A stretch of 64,000 nt of DNA from NCBI GenBank assembly GCA_027450165.1, contig DAIDKE010000002.1:1-64000 (forward strand), written 5' to 3'. The notes under the pieces are model-generated. The model searched no databases, was not told where the DNA came from, and was given only the letters and a program-made list of their open reading frames with translations. This DNA comes from Candidatus Saccharimonadota bacterium. GTDB lineage: Bacteria; Patescibacteriota; Saccharimonadia; Saccharimonadales; Saccharimonadaceae. Below are positions 36,740 to 45,722 of the stretch, one piece after another. Each line of letters starts with the position of its first letter. Position 1 is the first letter of the stretch. The position numbers and the translations under genes were made by a program.

Positions 36740-38374
36740 CTAGTTTTGCTCAGAAGTTTTAAACTGTAGCAGCTGGTTTAGTGACCTAGCGATAATAACC
36801 AGGCTGGCTGGCGATCCTTGGTATGCAATATACATAGGTTCCCAATTGGGGTTAAACTTTTGCTTGAATTGGCGCAGACCTTGAAAGGAATACCAGCGGT
36901 TAGCCATTTTGTAGATTGTGTTTAAACCGCGCTCGCCTATTGCCTCGGCGTCGGCGAGCCCGGACAGCGGCGCCAGCCCTAGATCAAATTCACGCCAGCC
37001 CTCTTTAACTAAATGTTCATGGAGCGACTGCAATAGAAAATCGATGGTGTTTGGCGGTGCCTGAGGCGAAATTCTGAGCATGTCCAAAGAGGCGCGGCCA
37101 GAGCGAGAGTAATTTGGCTGCAAGTTCACGAAAGCCATTAGCTGCTGATATTTGTCTAAAACAATAAAGATGCGGCTATCTTTTAAATAGTTTTCATCAA
37201 AATAGCCCATAGCAAAGCGATACTCACGCCGGCCGCGTTGCGATTTCCAGCCATCCGATATAGTTTTTAGCTCGCGTAGCATTTGCGGGGACATGGTATG
37301 TAAAAACCGCCCCTGATAACCGCCGGCCTGAAAGCGATTAATGACGTTGCGCAGATTCTTTCGGTTTTTAGCCGGTAATTTAGCCGATAAATCAACAACC
37401 GCCGACTCGCCGATTTTCACAAACGAAAAACCAGCTTGTTCGTAAATTTCGCGTTCGGTTTTGGTTACGCCCAGAAATGCTACCGACCAGCCCGCCCGAG
37501 CGCAGTAAGCGACAAATTCGGCGAGCAGTTTTTGTCTAGCCTGTTTATTGGGGCCGATTGGGTCGGCTAGCGCCACGCAAACACCGTTCTCGACGGCGTA
37601 AGCCACGAATCCCTCGACCGTATCACTGAAAAAATATGATTTGTCGTGAGGAAAATACTTGAAGTAATCTTCGCTGGAATTACCGTAGCTTTCCAGCAGA
37701 TCCAAAACTTTGCGCTCGGCTTGTGGGCTATGAATATAATAATCGCTGATTGGCTGCAGCAAAGCATACGTCAAAAGGCTGTAGTTAACAATGCCGATTG
37801 TCGCTAAAAGCACATAAGCCGGATAGTGGTGCAGCAAAGTTGGCTTGAACAGATACGAAAAATCATACATGTGCTCAATGGTTGCGGTGGCTAGAACCAT
37901 TGGGTGGTAGAGGTCGTGTTCGAGCGCCGCAAAGAGCAAACGGGCCAACACAACTATCAGCGTAATTACTAGTGTAAAGGTTAAGGTGGACAAGAAGTTG
38001 GCCGATCGAAAACCGCGCCCGACCGGCAATCGGTAATAGTTTTTGGTGATTAATAACAAGCCAATCGTGATGAGCGGAAGAAGGCTTAAAAAGCTAATCA
38101 AGTGCGTCGATTCAAGTGTAAACCATGCTGCGGCGCTGGCCAGCACGATTATTGACAGCCGCCACGCTACTCGCCGACCGCGGACTAGGCCGATTGCGCA
38201 ATAAAAAGTCGCCGCCAATATCAGCGAGTCGACTAACGACGAAAGGTGTAACCAATAAAATGGCGCTGGATATTCAACCCGCGATGGCCCGTACAACAAG
38301 TCAACACTGGCGCAAAAAAATGTTGCCGCCGCGGCTAATAAGCGCAGAATTTTTTGAAGACGAATACTGGGCAT
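36740..38374 (-). CDS. MprF-like membrane protein with DUF2156 (GNAT-fold) domain
   Basis: 544 residues. The N-terminal 215 residues have six to seven membrane helices; the C-terminal half matches the DUF2156 aminoacyl-phosphatidylglycerol synthase domain, with FSDTVEGFVAYAVENGVCVA, DPIGP, the GESAVVDLS segment, KNRKNLRNVINRF and DMLRISPQAPPNTIDFL. MprF/LysX proteins transfer amino acids from aminoacyl-tRNA to lipid, changing surface charge and peptide resistance. It converges on the MMPL gene, 5 bases apart. No lysyl-tRNA synthetase domain is fused here. Confidence 0.88.
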   Translation of the reverse strand: MPSIRLQKILRLLAAAATFFCASVDLLYGPSRVEYPAPFYWLHLSSLVDSLILAATFYCAIGLVRGRRVAWRLSIIVLASAAAWFTLESTHLISFLSLLPLITIGLLLITKNYYRLPVGRGFRSANFLSTLTFTLVITLIVVLARLLFAALEHDLYHPMVLATATIEHMYDFSYLFKPTLLHHYPAYVLLATIGIVNYSLLTYALLQPISDYYIHSPQAERKVLDLLESYGNSSEDYFKYFPHDKSYFFSDTVEGFVAYAVENGVCVALADPIGPNKQARQKLLAEFVAYCARAGWSVAFLGVTKTEREIYEQAGFSFVKIGESAVVDLSAKLPAKNRKNLRNVINRFQAGGYQGRFLHTMSPQMLRELKTISDGWKSQRGRREYRFAMGYFDENYLKDSRIFIVLDKYQQLMAFVNLQPNYSRSGRASLDMLRISPQAPPNTIDFLLQSLHEHLVKEGWREFDLGLAPLSGLADAEAIGERGLNTIYKMANRWYSFQGLRQFKQKFNPNWEPMYIAYQGSPASLVIIARSLNQLLQFKTSEQN

Positions 38375-38427
38375 AAACCTTAGTATACACCGCGGTTGGT
38401 GCTAGTGGTTTGTGATATACTACACAC

Positions 38428-39426
38428 ATGAAACATCGCAGGGCATCCGGTGCTTTAGTTGGCTTTACTCTAGTGGAGCTGCTAATTGTTATTGTCGTGA
38501 TTGCTATCTTGGCGGCCATCGTGACGGTGTCTTAAAACGGTGTTGTGCAGCGGGCGCATGTTGCCGTACTGAAGAGTGATTTGGCCAGTAATTACGATAT
38601 TCTCGCAAAATACGATATCGACAATAATGCCTATCCATCTAGCCAAACCTTGGCTGGACTACAGGCTAGCACTGATACTACGCTGACTTATACGCCGGGC
38701 ACCAGTAATAAATCGTATTGTCTGCAGGCATCTAATACTTCGGGTACTTATTACATAACAGACTCCAATAATATTCCGGCTACCGGCACCTGTCCGTTGT
38801 CGATTCCTCCAGCTATTGTGGCCTACAATTTCGACGCTGGTACCGGTACCACAATCACCGATAACTCTGGCAATGGCAATACTCTAACCTTTGGCAGTCC
38901 AAGTAGCTGGTCGACTAGCGGCCACACCAATGACGCCTTTAACGGCGGTGGCAGTGGCGGAGTTGGCGCCTATATCACAAGTGGCACGACTAATCCGTCG
39001 CCAGCAATTACTATTATGGGCTGGGTCAATCCGACGGCATCAGACAATACGGACGTTCGATTACTATTTGGCTTTTTTGACTCATCGCAAAACACCTATT
39101 TTGCGATTTATCAAAACCGCAACGACTGGGGCACCAATGGCGTTTTGCAAGTCAACGCTCGTGTTAATGGCACGCTGCAGGAGCTGGACTACCCAGCGCT
39201 AGCTGTTGGCACATGGGTGCACCTTGCGGCAACTTATGATGGGTCAAATCTTATTCTATACGTGAACGGTAGTCAGGTCGCCACTAAGGCCATCAGCGGT
39301 ACACTTTCAACTGCCAACTCAATTGATATTGGCGCTGGCGCAGAAGCGCTCATTGATGACGTTCGGGTTTATAACTCTGCCCTATCGGCTAGTCAAATTA
39401 GCTCGCTCATGAACACACCGGTATAG
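38428..39426 (+). pseudogene. Prepilin with LamG-like domain, interrupted by in-frame TAA
   Basis: ATG 38428 starts a normal prepilin signal (GFTLVELLIVIVVIAILAAI), but codon 36 (38533-38535) is TAA where the paralogue at 33003 reads TAT in SYNGV. Reading then continues without a frame change as NGVVQRAHVAVLKSDL to a TAG at 39426. The downstream part carries a pilin head with Cys and a LamG/concanavalin-like module (FDAGTGTTITDNSGNGN, WVHLAATYDGSNLILYVNGS). A single base change would restore a 332-residue protein. Extended -10 TGATATACT lies 8 nt before the ATG. It is a recent pseudogene, a readthrough case or a sequencing error. Confidence 0.75.
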
Positions 39427-39446
39427 TGGCGCTTAAGCTATATTGA

Positions 39447-39455
39447 TGTTATAAT
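39447..39455 (+). promoter_or_regulatory. Extended -10 of the Gam-like gene
   Basis: TGTTATAAT with no good -35. The predicted leader is about 42 nt. Confidence 0.6.
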
Positions 39456-39503
39456 TACATTGCTAGTCCTTTGACAGAACATCTCAAGAAGGTGGTGGTT
39501 GTT

Positions 39504-40088
39504 GTGGCACGGGATTCACTGCCGCCGACGCTATTTGCGCTCGGCACGATCCCCGCTACCCAGGCCGGGGGTATTGAGGAGATCATGCACCTGGTTGAAC
39601 GGCGGGCCGAAGTAGTGGCCTTGCAACGCTCTGCTCACGAAAGACTCGCCGAAGCGCAGGCCATGGTCGCCTCTGCACATCAACCAGAGATAGAGACGCT
39701 GCACGATCAGCAAACCGAGCTTGATCGCCGCTTGACAGCTCTACTCATCCTCCACAAGCGTGCCTTCACCAACCGATTCGGCAAGGTGGCCGAGCTTCCC
39801 GGTGGTGTGGTTCGCTACCGGCGTGACGCCAAGTCGCTTGACACGCCCAAGAGCGTGACCGCCATCATCAACTTTTTGCTGATGATGCGCGGAGGCAAGC
39901 GCTACCTGACTCTGAAGTGGTCACTGAATCGCGACGCCCTGACTCAGGCCAACGCTTCTCTGCTGCGCAAGCTGCGGCCGCTCGGCGTGCGCGTCGCTCG
40001 GCACGACATCATCACCATCAAGTCTGACGGTCAAGATGAACCGACGACGCTCTCGCGGCGACCCTACCGTGAGCCGAAGAAGTCCTGA
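39504..40088 (+). CDS. Mu Gam-like DNA-end-binding protein
   Basis: 194 residues from GTG 39504, which is 8 nt after AAGGTGG; a TTG at 39471 would add 11 residues. A long helical region (about 25-75, RRAEVVALQRSAHERLAEAQ) is followed by a compact C-terminal domain with GGVVRYRRDAKSLDTPKS and RYLTLKWSLNRDALTQANAS, then GVRVARHDIITIKS, the pattern of phage Mu Gam family host-nuclease inhibitors. Gam dimers bind double-stranded ends and block exonucleases; bacterial homologues are Ku-like. No ligase gene is adjacent. Codon use is G/C-ended, unlike neighbours, and the gene has its own terminator. Confidence 0.75.
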   Translation: MARDSLPPTLFALGTIPATQAGGIEEIMHLVERRAEVVALQRSAHERLAEAQAMVASAHQPEIETLHDQQTELDRRLTALLILHKRAFTNRFGKVAELPGGVVRYRRDAKSLDTPKSVTAIINFLLMMRGGKRYLTLKWSLNRDALTQANASLLRKLRPLGVRVARHDIITIKSDGQDEPTTLSRRPYREPKKS

Positions 40089-40100
40089 TGGACTGGCAAA

Positions 40101-40128
40101 TGCCCCGGGTGGTAAAACATCCGGGGCA
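40101..40128 (+). terminator. Hairpin after the Gam-like gene
   Basis: TGCCCCGGGTG and CATCCGGGGCA form an 11-bp stem (one G-T) with a 6-nt loop. Outer GACTG/CAGTC may extend it. No strong T-run follows. Confidence 0.75.
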
Positions 40129-40151
40129 CAGTCATGTTCAGGCCAGACAAA

Positions 40152-41291
40152 TTACTTAATCGTGTAGTTGGGCCTTGGCAATCGTTTTTGAATATTCATC
40201 AAGACGAGGCCGCTACCTAGTAGCATGGCCAGGAATCCGACGAATACGCCTAGGAATGGAATGGCTATTAAGATAGCCAAGGCAATTACGCCAATCATCA
40301 TTACGAGAATGGCGTTGGTTTGTTTGCGCCAAATTAGGCGGCCAAACCAGTAAGCTGAAACAATTAGTGATACCAGGCCAACAACCACCCAACTGGCTAG
40401 CATCAAGAAGCCGAGCGGTATGCCAACTACGGTTGTCATAGAAATCAAGATCAGCACAGGTACAACAATCATTGCTACCAAGCCGACTAATAGCGGCTTC
40501 CAGACGTCGGTGTTTTTGATTGATGTTGTCGAGTTGAACAGTCTTGGTGCGATTAGGATTAAGATCAGGCCCATGAATAGTAGCGCCACTAGCATAAACA
40601 GATCAAAGGCGACCTTACCCCAGAACATATCAACGGCCGTGTTGCGCTGCGAATAGGTTGGCTCGGTTCGTGCGGTGGTGCCGCCTACTTTGGCGCCACT
40701 GGCTAAGCTAACCGTATTGTGACTGGTGTAATCCAAGTTGCCGGTAATGTTAGCGGTGCTGCCTAGGCTTAGATCTGTAATGTCGGCATTTACATTGCGG
40801 CCGATCGAGCCGTCTATCCTGACAGCGTTGCCGCCTAGTATAGCGTCGCGTCCAACGGTACCGCTCAGGTTGATGTTAACGCCACCGATGGTTGCGTCAC
40901 CACCAATACTGCTGCTAGATGTTTGAGTAAAACTTTGGGCGCCAATCGTGGCATTGCCGCTTACGGTGCCTGTCATGGTTAGGGTCGATGCCGCGACGCG
41001 TACATCACCGTTCACCTTACCGGATATTGTAACGGTCTGACCGGCACAAATAACATCGCCGTTCACTTGACCGCTAATGACAACGTCTTGACCGGCGCAG
41101 AAAAGATCGCCGTTGACGCGCCCAGCAATGTCGACTGTTTGGCCGGCAATCCAAAGTGTATTGTCGACCACCTGGTTGGCGCCGACACTCGGTGATGTGC
41201 CAGCTTGAAAGTTGCTAGCGTGCGCAACTCCTACGAAACCAAGCGCTAAGATGACTGCTATAAATGTGATCCCAAAAATCTTTCGCCACAT
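40152..41291 (-). CDS. Bactofilin-like beta-helix protein with signal peptide and membrane helices
   Basis: 379 residues. Signal sequence cleaved after about HAS (residue 26). Residues of about 40-200 form a left-handed beta-helix-like repeat, with units of about 17-18 residues such as VVISGQVNGDVICAGQ and VTISGKVNGDVRVAAS, typical of polymer-forming (bactofilin/DUF342-like) domains. Four membrane helices fill residues 225-365. Cytosolic bactofilins lack the signal and helices, so this variant would place the helix outside the membrane. TATACT and GGGGG sites precede the ATG, giving a normal leader. Confidence 0.85.
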   Translation of the reverse strand: MWRKIFGITFIAVILALGFVGVAHASNFQAGTSPSVGANQVVDNTLWIAGQTVDIAGRVNGDLFCAGQDVVISGQVNGDVICAGQTVTISGKVNGDVRVAASTLTMTGTVSGNATIGAQSFTQTSSSSIGGDATIGGVNINLSGTVGRDAILGGNAVRIDGSIGRNVNADITDLSLGSTANITGNLDYTSHNTVSLASGAKVGGTTARTEPTYSQRNTAVDMFWGKVAFDLFMLVALLFMGLILILIAPRLFNSTTSIKNTDVWKPLLVGLVAMIVVPVLILISMTTVVGIPLGFLMLASWVVVGLVSLIVSAYWFGRLIWRKQTNAILVMMIGVIALAILIAIPFLGVFVGFLAMLLGSGLVLMNIQKRLPRPNYTIK

Positions 41292-41353
41292 TTTAACCCC
41301 CTTATTAATACCTTTAGTATAATCCCGGCTCAGTTTTTTATCAAACTGCTGCC

Positions 41354-42193
41354 CTATTGAATGTATTTATCAAGAAAAGCTTTGTCGGGCGAAGCATCAA
41401 TCGAAGCACGTAGCTTATCTGGTATCGCGAAACTGTTTTTATCATCAACCGATGGTGTTGGCCGCAAACCGATATAGTTCCAGTCTGAGCCGTTTTTCAA
41501 AAAATATAATGTCGACGAAGTGTTATTTTTATTACTTGTTGTCAGGACATCGAGCTGCTTGTCGCCGTCAACGATTTGCTGCATGGATATGGTTTTAATC
41601 GTTGTGTCAGATATGTCACTGGTGGCTTTTGCGAGCAAGGCGTCGATTTCTTTGTACCGACTGCTGATTGCGGTTTTATCAAGACAGGCCAAAATATAAG
41701 CCGTAGGTTGACCGCCAACTTTGCTTATGTCGCTTATTTGGCAGACAACTTTGTCGTTAGCAAACAGACTTAGGGCAATACCGTTAAGCTTGGTTGAATT
41801 AATCTGCTTGAGTTGCATGCTGGTAACGGACTTTGTTATGTCTTTGGTGGTTTGAGCGTCGTTAGTCTGCGTTTTGTCATTTTGGTACTTGATATATTGA
41901 CCGCTGTTTACCGAAAGATATACGGCATATTGCTGCGAATCATTGTATAGCAAGTAGGTGCTAGCCGGTTTGTCCGACTTGACGTAGCCGGCCTTGCTCA
42001 GCACCCCAGCCTCTTGCTTACTGAATTGACTGAGCGCGGCTTTTGCCGACTGCGCGCCTGTATTAGTCTTTTTTGGACTTAATAATACGAGCGTAACGGT
42101 GGTCGCGGCGCTTACTAGTAAGAAGATTACCAAGCCAAGTACTACGGTCTTAAGATGTGACTTGTGCGTTGGAGCGATTGAACTATCTACCAT
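41354..42193 (-). CDS. Single-pass membrane protein, unknown
   Basis: 279 residues from ATG 42193 (MVDSSIAPTHKSH), with GGAG upstream; this ATG overlaps the stop codon of the prepilin at 42187. One helix near 17-40 (VVLGLVIFLLVSAATTVTLVLL), then an extracellular domain of 235 residues rich in Ser, Lys, Asp and Thr with two Cys. No family recognised. The overlap with the prepilin gene suggests a joint role at the surface, possibly pilus assembly or adhesin anchoring. Confidence 0.75.
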   Translation of the reverse strand: MVDSSIAPTHKSHLKTVVLGLVIFLLVSAATTVTLVLLSPKKTNTGAQSAKAALSQFSKQEAGVLSKAGYVKSDKPASTYLLYNDSQQYAVYLSVNSGQYIKYQNDKTQTNDAQTTKDITKSVTSMQLKQINSTKLNGIALSLFANDKVVCQISDISKVGGQPTAYILACLDKTAISSRYKEIDALLAKATSDISDTTIKTISMQQIVDGDKQLDVLTTSNKNNTSSTLYFLKNGSDWNYIGLRPTPSVDDKNSFAIPDKLRASIDASPDKAFLDKYIQ

Positions 42194-43809
42194 GTGCACT
42201 CCGATCGGGTAATAGTTGGTACGCAGCCCGACCCAAATGGTGCCGGCGCCGAGTCTGCCCGGGCGTCACCCCATGGTCCGTAACAATGTATTGAAGCCCT
42301 AATATCGCCATCACCCCAAGTGTAGGCGGAACCATTCCAGCTGGTGTAACCAACACCACCAACAAGTTGGTAGCCTACGGTACCGGTTCCATGAACACTC
42401 CAGTCATAGGCGGAAGATGTTGTCCATGCTGGGCACGAACCACCCCATGCCGCAGTTCGGTATCCACCAAGCCACGCACTAACCGATGGCCACGGCAGCG
42501 AGGCGCTAGCTGATCCACCGGCCCAGACAAAGCTACTACTGGTCGCACCGGTAATGCATTGCGTCGCCACGCTTAGGCTGATGTTATCGTTCCAGCCCAT
42601 GTAATAGTCAACAATTTGGTATTGTGTGCCGCTTACCCAGAAGCTATTGGTGCCATTAACATTATGGTACCAGTTGTAAGATGGTGTTGTGCCGGCTGGA
42701 CAAACGGCCTGGTCAGCCGAGCCGCGCAAGACATTAAAGTGTGCCGAATCCCATTTTTGAATAGTGTCTATATTGTATGCCGCCGGGGGGTCGATTGTTG
42801 TGACGGTGTTTGTCGTATTTGACCAGCTGCCGGCGTAGGAGCCGTTAACTGCCTGCACGCGCCCGTAATAGCGATAACCCTGGGCAACGCCCGCCGAAAA
42901 TGTATTTGATGTTCCAGTGAAGCTGTATTGCCAGTTGCTGCTCCAACTTGTGCCGTCGGATGATAACTGCAGGATATAGCTAGTTGCGTGAGGTACGGCC
43001 GTCCACGACATGGTAAAGCTCGTACTTGAATTGGTGCTAGAGGTCAAGGTCGGGGCGGTTAGTGTCCAGGTGGTCGCCGAGGTTACATTCGACCACGAGC
43101 CGCTACCCGACGCCGCGTTAACGCGTACCCTAAAGTAATAGGTTGTCCCCATTGATAAGCCGCTAATGGCGGCAGTGTTGGTCGTATAGTTGGTCTGGAC
43201 GTCGTTTTGGGTAAAGCCGCTGTCGGTAGCTCGGTCAAGTGTGTAGCTTAGAGCGCTCGAAACCGTTGACCAAGTGGCGTTAATGTTAGAAAAGTCGACT
43301 GTACTGACGGCTAAGGCCGGCTTACCAGAGGTGTCAATATTAACCTGGTGCTGGCTGTTAATAGATACGATTTTTTGGTCGGAATCTTCACGGTATTTGA
43401 TGGTAAACGTCAAACACGCAGTACCCTGTTGGCAGGTGGCGCTGCTATCGCCGACGTATGCAAAGAAATCGGACTGCGAAAGGCTCGTCAGGTCCTGGCA
43501 TTTAATTGAGTTAGTTTCGCCGCTTGTGTCATTAGGCGCTACGAGGGTTGAGGCCTGCATATTTGGCAACACATTGCTAATGACGCTGCTAGCTGCACCG
43601 GTTAAGTTCGTACAGCCTGGGTATTCACCATACTTTTGATAATAGGCCTCAAGTTGGTTGGCAATAATTTTTGCCTGCGACGCCCTTTGTGAGTCGGTAG
43701 CGTTAACCTTAACGGTAGAATATGTGACGATTGCGATCGTCGATAAGATACCAATAACAGCAATGACTATTATAAGCTCAACCAAAGTAAAGCCACGCCG
43801 ATGTTTCAT
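42187..43809 (-). CDS. Prepilin-like protein with fibronectin type III and C-terminal Trp/Cys-rich region
   Basis: 540 residues. Leader MKHRR, then GFTLVELIIVIAVIGILSTIA and IANQLEAYYQKYGEYPGC, with Glu5. Residues of about 165-345 carry two fibronectin III-like repeats (SGLSMGTTYYFRVRVNAAS, WSNVTSATTWTLTAP). Residues 345-540 are Trp/Gly/Ser-rich with paired Cys, resembling the C-terminal region of the 25351 protein. An extended -10 TGCTAAGAT lies 6 nt before the ATG, so the mRNA would be leaderless. Probable pilus-linked adhesin. Confidence 0.85.
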   Translation of the reverse strand: MKHRRGFTLVELIIVIAVIGILSTIAIVTYSTVKVNATDSQRASQAKIIANQLEAYYQKYGEYPGCTNLTGAASSVISNVLPNMQASTLVAPNDTSGETNSIKCQDLTSLSQSDFFAYVGDSSATCQQGTACLTFTIKYREDSDQKIVSINSQHQVNIDTSGKPALAVSTVDFSNINATWSTVSSALSYTLDRATDSGFTQNDVQTNYTTNTAAISGLSMGTTYYFRVRVNAASGSGSWSNVTSATTWTLTAPTLTSSTNSSTSFTMSWTAVPHATSYILQLSSDGTSWSSNWQYSFTGTSNTFSAGVAQGYRYYGRVQAVNGSYAGSWSNTTNTVTTIDPPAAYNIDTIQKWDSAHFNVLRGSADQAVCPAGTTPSYNWYHNVNGTNSFWVSGTQYQIVDYYMGWNDNISLSVATQCITGATSSSFVWAGGSASASLPWPSVSAWLGGYRTAAWGGSCPAWTTSSAYDWSVHGTGTVGYQLVGGVGYTSWNGSAYTWGDGDIRASIHCYGPWGDARADSAPAPFGSGCVPTITRSECTW

Positions 43810-43932
43810 AGTCCTATCTTAGCATAACAACGCTTGTGTTTAATATGTTTAGCTTGAATTAACTGAACTCGACTTTACTAGAATCTAACAACTTGCTCTG
43901 ATATTATTCGCCCTGTAAGATAAGGAGTAAAT

Positions 43933-44634
43933 ATGAGTTACGAAGCCGATGCCCACCAGGCGCAAATGCAAATTTTACGAAAGTTGTTACTATCCCCTAG
44001 TGCCAGTTTTGCGGCACTACAAAAAGCGACCGATTTAACCTCTGACCACTTTAATTTTCACCTAAAACAGCTGGTTGAAGTTGGTTATGTTGCCAAAAAA
44101 GATGATCATTATGAATTGACGCGCGCCGGCAAAGAATACGCCAATCGTATGGATACCGATAATAATGTGATTGAAAAGCAGCCGAAACTGTCGGTAGGAC
44201 TGATGATAAACGACGGTCAGGGCAAAATAGTTGGCCAGCAGCGTTTAAAACAACCCTTTTACGGCTTTTGGGGGTTACCAACCGGCAAAATTCGCTGGGG
44301 CGAGCCCTTACTTGAGGCTGGCGCTCGTGAGCTGCTCGAAGAAACCGGCTTAACCGCCGATCTGAAATTAGGCGGTTTTTACCATAAAATCGACGTTGAT
44401 AAAACCACCGGCGAACTGTTAGAAGACAAGATTTTTGTCGTAATTTACGGCACTAACCCGCGCGGCGAGCTAATTACCGACGACGAAGGTCATCACAACG
44501 AATGGATCAAGACCGAAGATTTGGTCAAAAAAGATAAAGTTTTTGACTCAATTGCCGAGGTTACTCAACTAGCGACCGGTGATGGCGTAGGCTTTATGGA
44601 GCAAGTATATAAATATACAAGCGAAGAATATTAA
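43933..44634 (+). CDS. Winged-helix plus Nudix hydrolase
   Basis: 233 residues. Residues 1-75 are a winged-helix DNA-binding-like domain (ILRKLLLSPSASFAALQKAT, HFNFHLKQLVEVGYV). Residues of about 85-233 are a Nudix domain with the box GKIRWGEPLLEAGARELLEE followed by TGL, matching G-x5-E-x7-REUxEExGU. NrtR regulators pair these domains in the reverse order. It may hydrolyse a nucleotide metabolite and regulate transcription, or the wHTH may only aid dimerisation. AAGGAG precedes ATG 43933. Ends next to the convergent GlsB-like gene. Confidence 0.88.
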   Translation: MSYEADAHQAQMQILRKLLLSPSASFAALQKATDLTSDHFNFHLKQLVEVGYVAKKDDHYELTRAGKEYANRMDTDNNVIEKQPKLSVGLMINDGQGKIVGQQRLKQPFYGFWGLPTGKIRWGEPLLEAGARELLEETGLTADLKLGGFYHKIDVDKTTGELLEDKIFVVIYGTNPRGELITDDEGHHNEWIKTEDLVKKDKVFDSIAEVTQLATGDGVGFMEQVYKYTSEEY

Positions 44635-44901
44635 TTAAGCTTCGTTTCGGCGACCGCCGGTGACCATGCCCCATAGCCAAATAAAGACAATCGCGCCAAC
44701 AACGGCCACTACAAAGCTCCAAATATTGAAGCCGGTAATGCCGATGCCGCCGAGTAGATTAAAGATCCAGCCGCCTATAAAACCGCCGACAACACCTACG
44801 ACAATATTACCTAGTAGACCCTGACTGGCGTCGGTTCGCATGATAATTGATGCCACCCAACCGGCTAGACCGCCTAGTATAATCCATCCTAAAATTCCCA
44901 T
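44635..44901 (-). CDS. GlsB/YeaQ/YmgE-family small membrane protein
   Basis: 88 residues with three membrane helices and the glycine-rich pattern GWIILGGLAGWVASIIM, followed by IVVGVVGGFIGGWIF, which marks this transglycosylase-associated/stress-induced family. Function is poorly known; members are membrane proteins induced by envelope stress. GGGGAGG gives a strong ribosome site. The stop abuts that of the convergent Nudix gene. Confidence 0.9.
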   Translation of the reverse strand: MGILGWIILGGLAGWVASIIMRTDASQGLLGNIVVGVVGGFIGGWIFNLLGGIGITGFNIWSFVVAVVGAIVFIWLWGMVTGGRRNEA

Positions 44902-45027
44902 TTTGTACCTCCCCTCTTGGTTACGGTTTACCCCCTTATTATAGACCTATGTGACTTAACGCACAATTAAGCCCACAGCTTACCCTGGGCATAACTTGGC
45001 TACATTTACTAGTTGACAAATTTGCCT

Positions 45028-45033
45028 TATAAT
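45028..45033 (+). promoter_or_regulatory. -10 element of the P-loop kinase gene
   Basis: TATAAT ending 7 nt before ATG 45041; no -35 at usual spacing. Predicted leaderless start. Confidence 0.6.
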
Positions 45034-45040
45034 CAACTAT

Positions 45041-45673
45041 ATGGCGGGAATTGTAGTAGTTCATGGTTTTCCGGGTGCTGGCAAGTCGACTAATTCGGCG
45101 CGCATGGCCGCCGAAGGTCTTGAGGTTGCCGGTCAAACTTTTTCCGTAGTTCACGCCTCGGCTGGTGACCGTTTGCGAGCGATTCGCTTAGGTGCGCAAG
45201 TCTCTGAATACAGTGGTTTTATTAATAGTCCCGAAGCTCCCTCGCCTTTGCCGGATGAGGTGGTGAGCGGCACCCTATTTGAGATGGTTCACGATAAAGA
45301 TGAGCCGCAATTGGTATTATTTGACGGCTATCCGCGTTTCGAAGGTTCGGTTGATGGGTTTATTGATGCAATCAAAGAGCGCCAGCATCGTCTGCTCGGT
45401 TGTGTCGCGCTGAGTGTATCGCCAGAAACTAGCGTAAGGCGTATTTTGGCGCGCGGCCCTCGCCTGGGCGACCGTGAGGATATCAGGACGGAGGCCGAAC
45501 TACGAGAGCACGCCATGCGTCGCTACGCGGAGGACTTCACGACCACCCAATTGGCGATTAAAAAGTTAGCCGATTATGTGCCGGTTGAGCGGATTAAGAC
45601 CGGCAGCAGCTATGAACGAGTTTGGCGCAAATTTAGTCAGGCGGTCACCCGCTTAGCCTTAAGGGCTCTTTAG
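45041..45673 (+). CDS. Adenylate-kinase-like P-loop nucleotide kinase
   Basis: 210 residues. Walker A GFPGAGKST near residue 9, a LVLFDGYPRFEGSV segment like the D-G-F-P-R of adenylate kinases, and a lid-like ARGPRLGDREDIRTE region with R-x2-R-x2-D. It probably transfers phosphate to a nucleoside monophosphate or related small molecule; the substrate is not evident. It differs enough from Adk that it is unlikely to be the main adenylate kinase. Leaderless promoter, monocistronic in appearance. Confidence 0.75.
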   Translation: MAGIVVVHGFPGAGKSTNSARMAAEGLEVAGQTFSVVHASAGDRLRAIRLGAQVSEYSGFINSPEAPSPLPDEVVSGTLFEMVHDKDEPQLVLFDGYPRFEGSVDGFIDAIKERQHRLLGCVALSVSPETSVRRILARGPRLGDREDIRTEAELREHAMRRYAEDFTTTQLAIKKLADYVPVERIKTGSSYERVWRKFSQAVTRLALRAL

Positions 45674-45722
45674 AATCTGTGTTTAATATGAGTTATAATT
45701 TATTACATAAAGGGAGGTGTTT

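Noticed and set aside
38533-38535. Reassigned TAA codon
   Set aside because: TAA ends many other genes here; the alternative code known in some CPR lineages reassigns TGA, not TAA.
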